Below are positions 33,854-44,167 of a DNA stretch of 64,000 nt, piece after piece (within the stretch, counting starts at the first letter, position 1; the number at the start of each line of letters is the position of its first letter). The notes under the pieces were generated by a model, which saw only the letters and a program-made list of their open reading frames with translations, ran no database searches and had not been told where the DNA came from. The position numbers were made by a program, and so were the translations under genes. The stretch comes from Moesziomyces globuligerus (lineage: Eukaryota; Basidiomycota; Ustilaginomycetes; Ustilaginales; Ustilaginaceae): positions 806,001 to 870,000 of the forward strand of contig JARVLF010000013.1 of the NCBI GenBank assembly GCA_030849465.1, read 5' to 3'.

Positions 33854-34720
33854 TTAAAGAAGGGTGAGGCCGGCAGCGAGGGCGGCGATGGCGGAGCCGA
33901 CGGCGGCGATAGCGCCAGCGTTGACGGTGGCGACGGCTGCGTTCTTGCCGCCGGCGGGGGAGGAGGAGGAGGCGGAAGCGGCCGAGGTCGAGTTGCCGTT
34001 GGCGGTGCTCTTGAGGGACGAGGGGATCTTGCCGTCGAGGAAGGTGGCGTTGCAGGTCTGGTTGACGGCGCCGGCGAGCTGCTGGTTGCTGTTGTTGGGG
34101 AAGAGGGTGGTGTAGAGGCCGTGGGTGCAGTCGGTGCAGAAGGCGGTCTTGTTAGCGGCGAGCGCCATGAGGCTCTGCTGCTGAGCCGACTGGTTGGAGA
34201 GGAGGCTCTGGATCGAAGAGAAGCTGATGGGCATCTGGGTCACGTTCTGGAGCGTGTACATGTCCTTGACGAGACAGTACTCGCCCGAGGCGTCCTGGAG
34301 ACAGCCGCCGGTGCGCAGACGGTCGTACGAGTTGATAAAGTACGCGACGAGCGCGGGGATGCCGCCGTTGGCACCCCGGATGTCCGAGGCACACGCCTGG
34401 AGGAGCGTGGCGTTGGCGGCCGAGAGCTGGTCCTTGGTGCAGGCGGTCTTGCCCGAGCCGCAGATGCTGCCGCTGAGGTACTGGTTGAGGCCGGGGACGA
34501 CCGAGTTGTTGCCGGCGCTGGTGAGCGCGCCGACGGCGCTGGGGAGGGCGAGGCAGGACGAGATGTTGGAGCTCGTCACGATGCCTACCAGGCCCGAGGC
34601 ACAGCCCGAGGAGAGGCCGGTGACGAGCGAAGGGTCGAGCTGCGCCTGCGCGCCACCGGCCAGGCTGGCAACAGCGGCCACAGTGGCAGCGACGAGAGAG
34701 GTGGCACCGATCGAACGCAT
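33854..34720 (-). CDS. GPI-anchored secreted Cys-containing protein (DUF7729-like)
   Basis: 288 residues from the ATG at 34720. The open frame runs 99 codons further upstream, but that part is low-complexity Pro/Ser and the inner ATG starts a clear signal peptide (MRSIGATSLVAATVAAVASL, cut after AQA). The mature body has regularly placed cysteines (SSGCASGLVG, SSCLALPS, GKTACTKDQL, GGCLQDASGEYC, FCTDCTHGLY, QTCNATF) and several N-glycosylation sites. The C terminus is Ser/Ala-rich then hydrophobic (AIAAVGSAIAALAAGLTLL), as for GPI anchoring. This pattern matches a basidiomycete family of secreted surface proteins of unknown function; the DUF7729 label is from memory. Likely located at the plasma membrane or cell wall. 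Confidence 0.78.
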   Translation of the reverse strand: MRSIGATSLVAATVAAVASLAGGAQAQLDPSLVTGLSSGCASGLVGIVTSSNISSCLALPSAVGALTSAGNNSVVPGLNQYLSGSICGSGKTACTKDQLSAANATLLQACASDIRGANGGIPALVAYFINSYDRLRTGGCLQDASGEYCLVKDMYTLQNVTQMPISFSSIQSLLSNQSAQQQSLMALAANKTAFCTDCTHGLYTTLFPNNSNQQLAGAVNQTCNATFLDGKIPSSLKSTANGNSTSAASASSSSPAGGKNAAVATVNAGAIAAVGSAIAALAAGLTLL

Positions 34721-36768
34721 CTTGACGGAGATGGAAGCGGGGAGGATGAGTCTAACGAAGGGGGATGGAGACGGGAGAGGGTTCCAATTTCGAGAGAGAG
34801 AGGAGAGGACAAGGTGAAGAAGAGGGACGCAGGGGCGTGGGTTGGCAGTGTGCGTGGGTATATATCGTTGTGGCGGTGCTGGGCAGTGAGTGGGTTGCAG
34901 GTGGGTCCCGTGGGCGCGAGCTGGGCGGAAGATGAAGCGGAGACGAGGTGGCGGAGGCTTGAGCGCAGGCGAAATGAGGTGAGATGGTGGGCCCTTTGAG
35001 GAGACCTGGCGGCCCATGCGCGCGGGAAGCGTCGCTGGTTCCCAGATTCCAGGAGTTGCCGAAAGCGGAGCGAGGCCAAAGCGGCACTCGCTGCGAATGT
35101 AACCCCTACTGAGACATGTTGAGCTTTGAGAAGCGCGTTTGGTGTTTCGCCACTTTTTAGCGCGTCAACTGGGCCGCGCAGCCTGGCAGCGCCGAGTGCT
35201 GTAGGCGAGAGCGGGGTTCGGCAACGGAGCCCGTTCGCTTTAGAATGCGCAGCTGCAGGTCCCCAAGTGACTGCAAGTGACTGCCGATGCAAAGTCATGC
35301 TGCTCCTGCAATCCTCCTTCGGCTGCTCCGCTGTGTCTCGGGAGCGGAAGCCTTTCTTCTCGGCATCGCCCGCGTCGAGCTGCGACAAGGAGCAGCGCAG
35401 CTGCAACCAGCACTTGCCACCGTCCTTGTAGCTCCTTGCAACTGTGGCGGGCCAACATGCACTTTCGAGTGGGTCCGGGCGCTGGTCGGAGCGGACGTGG
35501 AAAAATAGAACGACGTTGCCCCACCAAGAAGATCCAACTTGCAAATCTCGACACGCTCAGCGCAGCAAGCGAGCCTGTCTGCGCTTCAGACCCTTGGGCG
35601 CACCGGGACCCTTGAGCAGAGCGGCGATAGATGCACACTTCAACACAGACACGGGAAGCTCTTTTCCACCGCCGTCGCCTTACAATGCCATTGTTCGCAC
35701 CGTGCCTTTGGTCGTCGGAACGTGTTCCTGGTCCTCATTCGCCGTTGGTCGACACGGAGGCCGATCGCAGATCTTCGCGGCTCATCTCGCAGAATCAAAG
35801 ATGCGCGCAAGCCGAGGCTGCCACCGGCCAAGCCGCGCGCCAAGTCGGGCCAAGACGCGCCGCAGCTTGCTGTTGCAGCCGGTGCAATGGCCCAGGTGGT
35901 AGGTGCATCGCCCCTCCCTGCACCGCAACCGGATATACCGCCGTTTTGCCATGCCAGGTTCACCGTCCCTTTCCCGCGTCTCATGCAACCTCCACCTTGA
36001 AAGCATAGCAGGCATGTTCATGCATCGCACTGGTCTGCATTGCTTTACCCCACCGTCTCCCGTCGGCTCCGAGTCCATCTCAACCCGCCGGATTCGCCGA
36101 ACGCACCCTTCTCCACTTTGGCTGTACCAAGGCCTGCATCGCTCCGCTTCTCGACCACGCGAGCCACGTCCAGACCGCGCTCGCTTGAACGGCGTTAGGT
36201 TCTCCTGCCCGATACCTCGGCTTCGCCCGATCCAGGGACCTCCGTCACCCGATCCGACCACAGGTCAGATGCGACAGACTCCACGAACCAGGCCTTTGCT
36301 TCGCACACGAACGCATACACGAATGCCGGATCGACAGACCCATCGAGCACCTTTCATCAACGTCAGCATGATCATGGACAGACCCTACTCGACTGGCCTT
36401 TGCGATGTTGTGAAGGTCGCACGATCAGCCGAATGCATGTCATGTGTTTATTGTGATTTCTGTCATGCATGTGTTTTTTTTGGTGTTTCGGTGTTGCTCT
36501 CCCACCTGCGCTCGGTCCCCGTTTAGCGCCGCGCGAAAAGGGGCCATTTGCCGAGCCAACACTCGCAGCTCCCGTGGGTCCACCCCCGTGCACATCACAT
36601 GTCACACCTTCCCGACTTCACTTCATCACTCAGTCACCACCCCGTCGCACCTCCACACATCTCCTACTTCTTTACCGCAGCTCGATCGGGCCCGCACCAA
36701 CCTCACTCGAAGAGTCACTCAGTCGCTACGCCAGGCATGGTCGCGCTCCTTCCCATCCCAGCCCAAAC
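34721..36768. other. Divergent intergenic region, GPI protein / ArfGAP
   Basis: 2.0 kb between divergent start codons. CT-rich leader-like sequence lies on the coding strand just upstream of each gene (36550-36768 for the ArfGAP gene). No gene recognised between them. Confidence 0.5.
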
Positions 36769-39700
36769 ATGAGCTTCCTCACCGACGACGCATCCACGCG
36801 CAATTCACCAAGTGCATCCGCATTTACGGCGCCGTCTAGCTCTCGCCACGCCCCTGCGAGCCCCACGCATCTCGGTCGTTCCACAGCATCAGCTTTCGAC
36901 ATCCCGGGTCATGCCATCCATCTCGCGAATCCCCAACGCCTGAGCGTGCTGTCCATCAGCATCAACGCTACCACGACCATAGTCACCACGCCAGCCTCTT
37001 TGCCATTCGCCAACGCCGCCGTCTCTTCAACAACACAAGCGTCTCGTCCACCGCTCTCGCCCAGCGCCTACAGAAACGCCTCCACGTCCAAGCTCAACTC
37101 GCCGCAGCCACCGCCTTCGTCCTTTCAAAACCACACCACAAAGTCGTCCAGATCCAGACCGCTCAGCCATGACTTTGGCCAGAAGGCTCGCGATGTGCTC
37201 AGCGAATTTGGCCGTCTCGCAAGCCGCAGAGCGAGTGCCATGGAGCGTGCTGGTGGCGCCGAGACTCTCGCCCGCGTCGCCGACGGTCTCAATCCGCCAT
37301 CCCATAGCCAAAGTCACAATCGGCGCGCTTCATTTCATCCCATGACGCCCGCGGGCCACTCCAATGGCTCCCTTCCTTCATCCACCGCCGCCACTTCACA
37401 GTCATTGAAGCCGCCGCACATGCGCCTCATTTCAGATGAAGGCGCCCTCACCCGCTTCACGGTCACACAACGTCTCACGCTCGTACCTCAGGGAGACCCA
37501 CGTCTGCTCTCGTCCAGCGTGCCACTTGCTATTCAGAGCCGCATCTCGGGCTCTGGTGTCTTGCCAGCCGAATCCGCGCCGATTGTCTTTACCGCAGATC
37601 CCAACGACGATAGCCGTGTCCAAACAGAAGCGACGTCCAACGCAAGCCGGAGCTCAGCTTCCTTCGACCCTTCGCGTCTCCTACTCAAGGTCTCTCCGCC
37701 CATCGAGCTTGCAAGGAATGCGTGGGCTCGGGAGGTAAGCTCATCAGCACCGTCTCACGGCGAGACATCCGAAGAGAATACCGTCGACCTTCGCTTCCGC
37801 CTGCGATTGGAGGCTCCGGCCGCAAACACCAGCTCAGGTACGATCCTCTTCCTATCGGCCTCTTCCACAAGCAGACTGATCGAGGCAATCGAATCACCAC
37901 AGTCGAGTATCGCTACAGCTGAGCTCGCCAGCCTCGAGGGCATTGTACGCGTCGAAGTCCCTCCTCCCACCAGCCTTCTCTCAGCCAGCGTGTCGCGCGG
38001 CGCACGCGACTGCGACTTCGACTGGGCCTGGAAATCGCTCGCTCGCACAGCCTCGAACGGAAGCTCTCGGTGCTGCTGTGCTTTCGTCGAGCTTCGTCCG
38101 CATGGCATGTCCGCGACTGTCCTTGCGGCCTTTTCGTTCTTTGTAGAGACTCCCTCGACTGGGAACGCACTGGCGACCGGCATCCACTCGCCTTCGAAAG
38201 CGGGCATGTCTCGATCAGATTCCCTCGCGCTCATCGCCGCGCTCGATCTCGGCCAGGATCTTTCTATGGACAGCGATCTGGCCCTGTCATCTCCCGCCTT
38301 ACAGGCAGGTCCTGTTTCAGCCGACGCGAGTCCTGCTCCGAAATCCTCGTACTTCTCTTCTCAGGCCAGCATCCCCTCTATGTCGATAGATCGAACCGAG
38401 CTCGCCCTCGAAGACGTCGTCAGCGACTCTCCCATCTTTCGCGCTGCTCTCGTCAATCTCGAGCGCAGGACCGCGTCGATCAAAAGGTTGTCCAAAGCTA
38501 TGCTCAAGGCAGCTCAGGATACGCAGGCGCGAATGGCGAAGCTCATCGAGTCGGAAGATGCCATGGACGCCGCCTTCGATGATCTCGTCAGCATGGCTCC
38601 TGAAACACTCGGGCGCATGCAGGACCACTTCTTGCGCCAAGCACGCGCCAGCGTCACCCAACGCCACAGAGAACATGTCGCTACAATCGATGCGTGCCTG
38701 GAACGCCCTCTCCTCCAGATGATCGAACTCTGCCGCGTGGCACAGGATGGGTTCAAGCTTTTCGACAATGAATCGAAGAGTTATTATTCAAACACCCAAA
38801 AGTGGCTCGCCAATCGCTCCTCTGCCGATGCGTCCCAACCGCACAGCGACCCGACGTACCCAGCAGCAATCGAGAAGGCACACAAGCAGGAGCGCGCAGA
38901 CGAGAAGCAGAAGCTGCGCGAACTGCGATTCGAACAAGCACGTCTTGACCTTTTCCTCATGTTGCAGCGCCTGCACGGCGGCAAAGCCGAGGCGAACCTT
39001 GCGCAGCGCATCCTCCAGCTATCGTGGTGGTTCGCAAAAACGCCGCGCATGACGTCTGGCACGGAGGCGTCCGACGAGGAATCCAACGCCTTCCTATTGG
39101 CGCTCGGCGCGGCTCTGCAGAACGCGCTCGATGGGCATGCCTTGCAATTAGATCAGGCCGAGGCGCGCTCCCGCCTGACAGGCGACAAGATTCGCGCGCT
39201 GGAAATGGCCCTGGGCAGGTCCGCGGATATCGATGTCGACATCGTTGGTGCACATAGGTTCGAGGTGGAACAAGAGACGCCGCAGGTACAAAACCAAGGC
39301 GGCGCAGTCGCATCGAAAGCTCGCAAGTTCAAGTCTTTGCTAGGCGCCTTCGCTTTGGGCATCAATTCGACGCCGCTCAGCGCTAGCAAGTCCAACAGTC
39401 CCAATCCCGCGTCCGTTGCGTCCCAGCAGGAGCCAGAGACGAACGCGCACAACGCTAACGAGGCATCTTCGAGGCCGGCTGCTCAACGTCGCCTCTCGCT
39501 CAAGCTCAGGAGTGAACGGGATCAGCTTAGAGACACGAGCCCGGCATCGCCTCTGCGCGCCCAGGCACCTTCGAGCTGGAAATACGGAGTTTTAGATGCG
39601 GCTCCTCGGAGAGGCTCGGAAATACGCGATCCGTCCAGCTCAGGCGATCTCGACGGAACCGCTCACCCATCACCCACCGTCGCCGCGCCAGACGCTGCAG

Positions 39701-41952
39701 CGGGGAGCTCGGACTGCGGGCTCGGCATCTATGCACCGAGCTCGCCTCGGTCTCCGCGTAGTGTGGATCCTGCTACAATGCTCCCACCTGCTGCTTCCGG
39801 CGCTGCCATTGCGGCTCCGAATCTCGGTGGCGACCGGAAGAAAGAGGGCGTACTTTGGGTCATGTCAAAGCCGATCTCCGGCCCGGCAGGCGCAGATGCA
39901 CCGCGAGGCGTCAGTCGATCGACGTACTGGCGCGAGTGCTGGGTTGTTCTGTCGGGATCTGGGCAGGTCAGCGAGTTCGCTGATTGGAAGAACGCAAAGG
40001 CGCTCGAAACTACCAACCCTCTGATCGACCTTCGCTTTGCTACTGTGCGCGAGGCGCGCGGAGTCGACCGTCGCTTCACCTTCGAGATCGTCACGCGAGA
40101 CAGTCGTCGTTTCTTCCAAGCACCCGACGAGGAAAGCATGCGAGACTGGATGCGTGCCATCTCCAAGGCGATCGAGAGCCTGCTCAATGGCACCTCCAGC
40201 GTCCGCAAGCTCGACCGTGCCGTCCGAGCCTCCCCCTTTGGCAACCTGGACTCGGCTCCGCGTGCTGGCGCCTTCGACGAGAAGGAAGAAGATGCCGGGG
40301 TCACCGAGGGGGACGACTTCGCAGTGCGAAGGCTGCTCGATCGCAGTGGAAAGCAGTTCAGCCAGAGCATGACCGATCTCTCGTCTTCCGGCAAGGCACA
40401 GAGCGGCGAGCGGAAAGGAGAGCGGACTAGGATCGGCGGTCACCTGGTTACCTTATCGGAGAGCCAAGCCGAGCCTGCTGCTCAGCATTCGAAGCGCAAA
40501 TCGCAGCACCAGCGGGGCATTTCGAACAAGACCCCGATCTCGGGTTACTTGGGCGGAGGCGGGCTTGGGCTCTCGGCCGCCGACGCAGCTGCGTGGCATA
40601 GGCGCAGCGGGACTGCTGGCAGCGACGACGCATCCAGCTCGTCGCTTTCCGCCAAAGATGAGCACGAGACCGAGTTTGACCGCCAGATCGAAGCAGTGGT
40701 TCACCGAAGCTACGGCTCGCACGACGAGTCGGGCATGAACCGCTCGGGCTTCTCACACATATCGGCACCGGCAGGCGTCGATGAAATGGGGATGCTGAAG
40801 GGAAATCCACCACGACGCTCGACGGCGCCGAACACTGGCTATAAGAGCAGCACAGTGAACGGCAGCGTTGCCAGCACTGCCTTCAGCACGAAGGAGTCAC
40901 GCGCCGCGGAGCTGGCGGCGATCTCGCGTCGTCCCGAGAACCGACGATGTGCTGACTGCGCGAGCAGCGATCCCCGATGGGCATCGTGGATGCTCGCCAA
41001 CGAAGCGTGCTGCATTTTTATCTGCATCGGTTGCTCGGGCGTGCATCGGTCCTTGGGCGTGCACATCTCCAAGGTCAAGTCGGTCGATCTGGACGACTGG
41101 ACCGAAGAGCAACTGCAAGCAGCTAGAGACTGGGGCAATCTGCGCGCAAACGCGCTCTGGGAGCACTCAAAGCCGCCGGGCAGGCTTCCTGCCTCGGGGG
41201 ATCGCAGCGAGTTCTGGCGCATCAAATACGTCGATCAGCAGTGGAAAGCTCCGCCTGACGAAGCATCGGCTCCAGATCATCAGTCTCCTAAGGTCGTTCA
41301 GCCTGGTCTCACGGGCGTGCACGCAGACCGCCAGGATATCGATGCGACCCCTACGCGTCGATCAGTGGCTCCACCTTCGTCGCCGCCGAGCACGGTGTAC
41401 ATCATCTCTTCGGACCAGCAAGGCCGTACGTCAGGAGCCGGCGCGATAGAGGCGCTTGGATCGCCGCGACCGATCGGACCGCGGCCGTTACCCAGTCGAC
41501 GCTCTGTATCGATGCAATCAGTGCCGACCACTTCGCCACCGCAGTCGTCCGTTGGACCAGGGAGAACGTTCGGTGCTGCTCGCGATCTCGCGACCCCTGT
41601 GTCGCCGACAAAGCGAGCCATTGTGGACTGGAAGAACTCACCGGCCGCCGTTGCGATCAACAGTCCCGGGTCGCAACACCGACGTGTCGCGAGTGTTACG
41701 GAAGCGCACGTCAGCGCGGCCATGCTGGCCGCGCGTGCGGACCCGCGGCTATTCCCAGATGCGCAATTGGCACGTGCGGGCGAGTACGAGCGCATCTCGT
41801 CGCCCCCTTCATCGTACTTTGTCTCGAACCTCGATGGATCCTCGCCTTCGCCGATCTTCTTTGAAGACGAGGCCTCTCCCGACCGCCGCACCAGCGTGGG
41901 GTCACCACCAAATCCACCTGCCCGCTTCGACGCCTACGCTTCAGCTCACTAG
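36769..41952 (+). CDS. BAR-PH-ArfGAP domain protein (Csx2/ACAP-type Arf GTPase activator)
   Basis: 1727 residues, intronless. The ATG at 36769 (MSFLTDDAS) is preferred; 100 upstream in-frame codons are low-complexity. A long Ser-rich N terminus precedes a BAR-like coiled coil (about 550-820, from FRAALVNLERRTASIKRLSK through FDNESKSYYSNTQKW). A PH domain follows at about 1023-1139 (KKEGVLWVMSKP, YWRECWVVLSGSG, FFQAPDEESMRDWMRAI), then an ArfGAP domain at about 1380-1494 (CADCASSDPRWASW, CIGCSGVHRSLGVHIS, KVKSVDLDDWTEEQL). The zinc Cys pairs and the catalytic Arg (VHRSLG) are present. It should stimulate GTP hydrolysis on Arf at curved, phosphoinositide-bearing membranes. Oddity: five extra residues, including two Cys, lie between the two Cys pairs of the zinc finger. 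Confidence 0.9.
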   Translation: MSFLTDDASTRNSPSASAFTAPSSSRHAPASPTHLGRSTASAFDIPGHAIHLANPQRLSVLSISINATTTIVTTPASLPFANAAVSSTTQASRPPLSPSAYRNASTSKLNSPQPPPSSFQNHTTKSSRSRPLSHDFGQKARDVLSEFGRLASRRASAMERAGGAETLARVADGLNPPSHSQSHNRRASFHPMTPAGHSNGSLPSSTAATSQSLKPPHMRLISDEGALTRFTVTQRLTLVPQGDPRLLSSSVPLAIQSRISGSGVLPAESAPIVFTADPNDDSRVQTEATSNASRSSASFDPSRLLLKVSPPIELARNAWAREVSSSAPSHGETSEENTVDLRFRLRLEAPAANTSSGTILFLSASSTSRLIEAIESPQSSIATAELASLEGIVRVEVPPPTSLLSASVSRGARDCDFDWAWKSLARTASNGSSRCCCAFVELRPHGMSATVLAAFSFFVETPSTGNALATGIHSPSKAGMSRSDSLALIAALDLGQDLSMDSDLALSSPALQAGPVSADASPAPKSSYFSSQASIPSMSIDRTELALEDVVSDSPIFRAALVNLERRTASIKRLSKAMLKAAQDTQARMAKLIESEDAMDAAFDDLVSMAPETLGRMQDHFLRQARASVTQRHREHVATIDACLERPLLQMIELCRVAQDGFKLFDNESKSYYSNTQKWLANRSSADASQPHSDPTYPAAIEKAHKQERADEKQKLRELRFEQARLDLFLMLQRLHGGKAEANLAQRILQLSWWFAKTPRMTSGTEASDEESNAFLLALGAALQNALDGHALQLDQAEARSRLTGDKIRALEMALGRSADIDVDIVGAHRFEVEQETPQVQNQGGAVASKARKFKSLLGAFALGINSTPLSASKSNSPNPASVASQQEPETNAHNANEASSRPAAQRRLSLKLRSERDQLRDTSPASPLRAQAPSSWKYGVLDAAPRRGSEIRDPSSSGDLDGTAHPSPTVAAPDAAAGSSDCGLGIYAPSSPRSPRSVDPATMLPPAASGAAIAAPNLGGDRKKEGVLWVMSKPISGPAGADAPRGVSRSTYWRECWVVLSGSGQVSEFADWKNAKALETTNPLIDLRFATVREARGVDRRFTFEIVTRDSRRFFQAPDEESMRDWMRAISKAIESLLNGTSSVRKLDRAVRASPFGNLDSAPRAGAFDEKEEDAGVTEGDDFAVRRLLDRSGKQFSQSMTDLSSSGKAQSGERKGERTRIGGHLVTLSESQAEPAAQHSKRKSQHQRGISNKTPISGYLGGGGLGLSAADAAAWHRRSGTAGSDDASSSSLSAKDEHETEFDRQIEAVVHRSYGSHDESGMNRSGFSHISAPAGVDEMGMLKGNPPRRSTAPNTGYKSSTVNGSVASTAFSTKESRAAELAAISRRPENRRCADCASSDPRWASWMLANEACCIFICIGCSGVHRSLGVHISKVKSVDLDDWTEEQLQAARDWGNLRANALWEHSKPPGRLPASGDRSEFWRIKYVDQQWKAPPDEASAPDHQSPKVVQPGLTGVHADRQDIDATPTRRSVAPPSSPPSTVYIISSDQQGRTSGAGAIEALGSPRPIGPRPLPSRRSVSMQSVPTTSPPQSSVGPGRTFGAARDLATPVSPTKRAIVDWKNSPAAVAINSPGSQHRRVASVTEAHVSAAMLAARADPRLFPDAQLARAGEYERISSPPSSYFVSNLDGSSPSPIFFEDEASPDRRTSVGSPPNPPARFDAYASAH

Positions 41953-42080
41953 CGCGCAGATGTGCACATGCATACCCTTATACCCTACGGAATCATCCTG
42001 TTATACCTCGCGTCTTTCATCTCGGGCACACGGTCTTGGAGCGTACAAATCGGTGCTAAGATTCAGATTAGGGGGAGAGT

Positions 42081-43862
42081 CTAGGATGAGGGTTGGGGGA
42101 TGACGAGGGTTTGGTCGTCGATGGCACGTGTTGCGTTCTGGAGGCGTGCGAGCGACTGCCTTGGCCCGAGGAAGAGGAACAAGTCGGCGAGCGGGGGGCC
42201 CTTATCCCTACCGCTGATGGCGAAGCGGAGCGGAGCGAGGATAGCGGCCTTCTTGACCTTGGTCTTGGGGCCCTTTGCCTCGGTGCTCGGTGGTGCCGCA
42301 TCGGTCAGGAGTTTGGGCAAGCGAGCAATCACGTCTTGAATCGCCTCGGCGGTCCAGCGCTCGTCGTCCACGAGCGGCTCGAACTGGCGAATCGCTTCGC
42401 GGACTGCTGCGTCAAAGTGGCGATGCACCATGGCATTGCGTGCAAAGATGGTCTTGAGCTCCGACTTTTCGAACTGCGGCTGCCTGAACAGCGGAGCCGC
42501 CGAGTCGGGCACATCGTATAGCGTCGCCGACGTCCCCTTTGCCAGCGCCACCACCCTCTCCACCAACCCAGCCTCGCTCTTCAGCCGTTCGGCCACCTCC
42601 GGAAACGCATCGATGAGCTTTGGCGCTGCCTTGGCCACCACCTCATCTCTACCTCCCCCAGGCTGCGTGTCGTCGAGCTTGAGCGCCAAGTGGCGGGAAT
42701 TGAGGTAGTAGAGCTTGGCTAGGTCGACAGTCGCCCGACTCCGGTTGACGTGGGCGATGTCAAAGCCACGAACCATCTCGGACATGGTGAGCACGTCGTA
42801 TCCCGTCGCGTCCTGCTCGCCTACCGCTGTGGCTTTGCCATGCGTACTGGCCGGTGCGAGGCCGTTGGCGTGGTGGTAGGCGAGGTTGTTGTAGCCCATG
42901 AGGCCGAGGAAGTTGTTGAGCGCCTCGGGCTCGAAGCCCTTGTCGCGGTAGCTCTCTACGCGCACGTCGCCCGTGCGCTTGCTCAGCTTGGTCCCGTCCG
43001 CGTTGACGAGCAAGGGGAGATGTGCGAACTTGGGCGGTTGCAAGCCGAGCGCGTGGTAGAGCCAGATGTGCTTGGGCAGCGAGGGCAGCCACTCCTCGCC
43101 TCGGAGGACGTGTGTGATGCGCATCTCGTGGTCATCCACCACATTGGCCAGATGGTAGGTGGGCCAGCCGTTGGACTTGAGCAGGATCGGATCCTCCGTG
43201 CCCTGGCGCTGCGGGTCGGCGGGGAAGTGCACCGAACCATACACCAGATCGTGGTGGTCGAGCGAGCCAGAAGGCGCACGCAGCCGCACGACGTACGGCT
43301 TGCCGAGCGAGATGAGGTGTTTGGCCTCGGATTCGGGCGGTGGGATGTAGTCGTCGCGCAGCGGAATGTGCTTGGTACGTGCTGCTTCGTCCGTCGAAGC
43401 GACCGCCTCGGCGCGAAAGTCGCGATACGCCTTGCCGTCCGCGATGAGCTTCTCGGCATAGTGCCGATACAGGTCGAGCCGCTCGCTCTGTACATACGTC
43501 CCACGGCTTCCGCCTGCAGACGGGCCCTCGTCGTAGTCGAGCTTGGCCCACTCGAGCGTCTCCTGCAGCGCGGCGACCGAGCCGGGCACCAGCCGCGTCT
43601 GGTCGGTATCTTCGATGCGCAGAATCCACTTGCCGCCCAGCGCGCGTGCGTAGAGGTGGTTGAAAAGCGCAGTCCGAAGGCCGCCGAGATGAAGGTAGCC
43701 CGTCGGCGACGGCGCGAATCGCAGCCGCGCCGGTGTCGTCTCGGAGGAGGGCACTGAAGCAGAAGGCGAGGAAGAGGTCGAGTACAGTCGCTGGCTCCGC
43801 GTGGATGATACGCAGCTTCGGCACGTCCGAGAGGCGCGCAGCGCAGAAGCAGCAACCTTCAT
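42081..43862 (-). CDS. MSE1: Mitochondrial glutamyl-tRNA synthetase
   Basis: 593 residues, intronless, ATG at 43862. The N terminus (about 1-35) is rich in Arg, Ser and Ala without acidic residues, fitting a mitochondrial presequence. The class I synthetase core follows: the HIGH-type motif HLGG at 58-61 within RFAPSPTGYLHLGGLRTALF, then WILRIEDTDQTR, and the KMSKS-type loop KLSKRTGDV near 290. A GluRS-specific helical C-terminal domain runs to about 560. The length and bacterial-like arrangement (no yeast-cytosolic N-terminal extension) identify the organellar enzyme, which charges tRNA-Glu and often also mitochondrial tRNA-Gln. Divergent from RFT1. Confidence 0.95.
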   Translation of the reverse strand: MKVAASALRASRTCRSCVSSTRSQRLYSTSSSPSASVPSSETTPARLRFAPSPTGYLHLGGLRTALFNHLYARALGGKWILRIEDTDQTRLVPGSVAALQETLEWAKLDYDEGPSAGGSRGTYVQSERLDLYRHYAEKLIADGKAYRDFRAEAVASTDEAARTKHIPLRDDYIPPPESEAKHLISLGKPYVVRLRAPSGSLDHHDLVYGSVHFPADPQRQGTEDPILLKSNGWPTYHLANVVDDHEMRITHVLRGEEWLPSLPKHIWLYHALGLQPPKFAHLPLLVNADGTKLSKRTGDVRVESYRDKGFEPEALNNFLGLMGYNNLAYHHANGLAPASTHGKATAVGEQDATGYDVLTMSEMVRGFDIAHVNRSRATVDLAKLYYLNSRHLALKLDDTQPGGGRDEVVAKAAPKLIDAFPEVAERLKSEAGLVERVVALAKGTSATLYDVPDSAAPLFRQPQFEKSELKTIFARNAMVHRHFDAAVREAIRQFEPLVDDERWTAEAIQDVIARLPKLLTDAAPPSTEAKGPKTKVKKAAILAPLRFAISGRDKGPPLADLFLFLGPRQSLARLQNATRAIDDQTLVIPQPSS

Positions 43863-44167
43863 GGCGAATCAAGCGGATCTCCCGAAGGGTGCCGCTGATG
43901 GTTGGGTGAAGAAGTCGCAGAGCAGAGTGTGGAGGAGAGCGAGGCTGGATGCTGACATGTCGGCAAAAAAAGCGTCTCTTCCGACATCCGATCCTCAACG
44001 CTGCGTGTTCTTCTCAACCGGTCAAAGCGCGGCGCGACTCCTCCACTTGGGACGTGGCTGGGGCCGTGCCCAACGTGTTACTCTCCAGGGCTGCGTCAAG
44101 TTGCTCCCGCGTACCGTTCTTGTTCCCCCATCATCATCACCTGCCGCGCACGTCGGAATCGCCGACT
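43863..44167. promoter_or_regulatory. Bidirectional promoter, MSE1 / RFT1
   Basis: Only 305 bases separate the two divergent start codons, so the promoters must overlap. No clear TATA box is visible on either strand. Confidence 0.55.
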
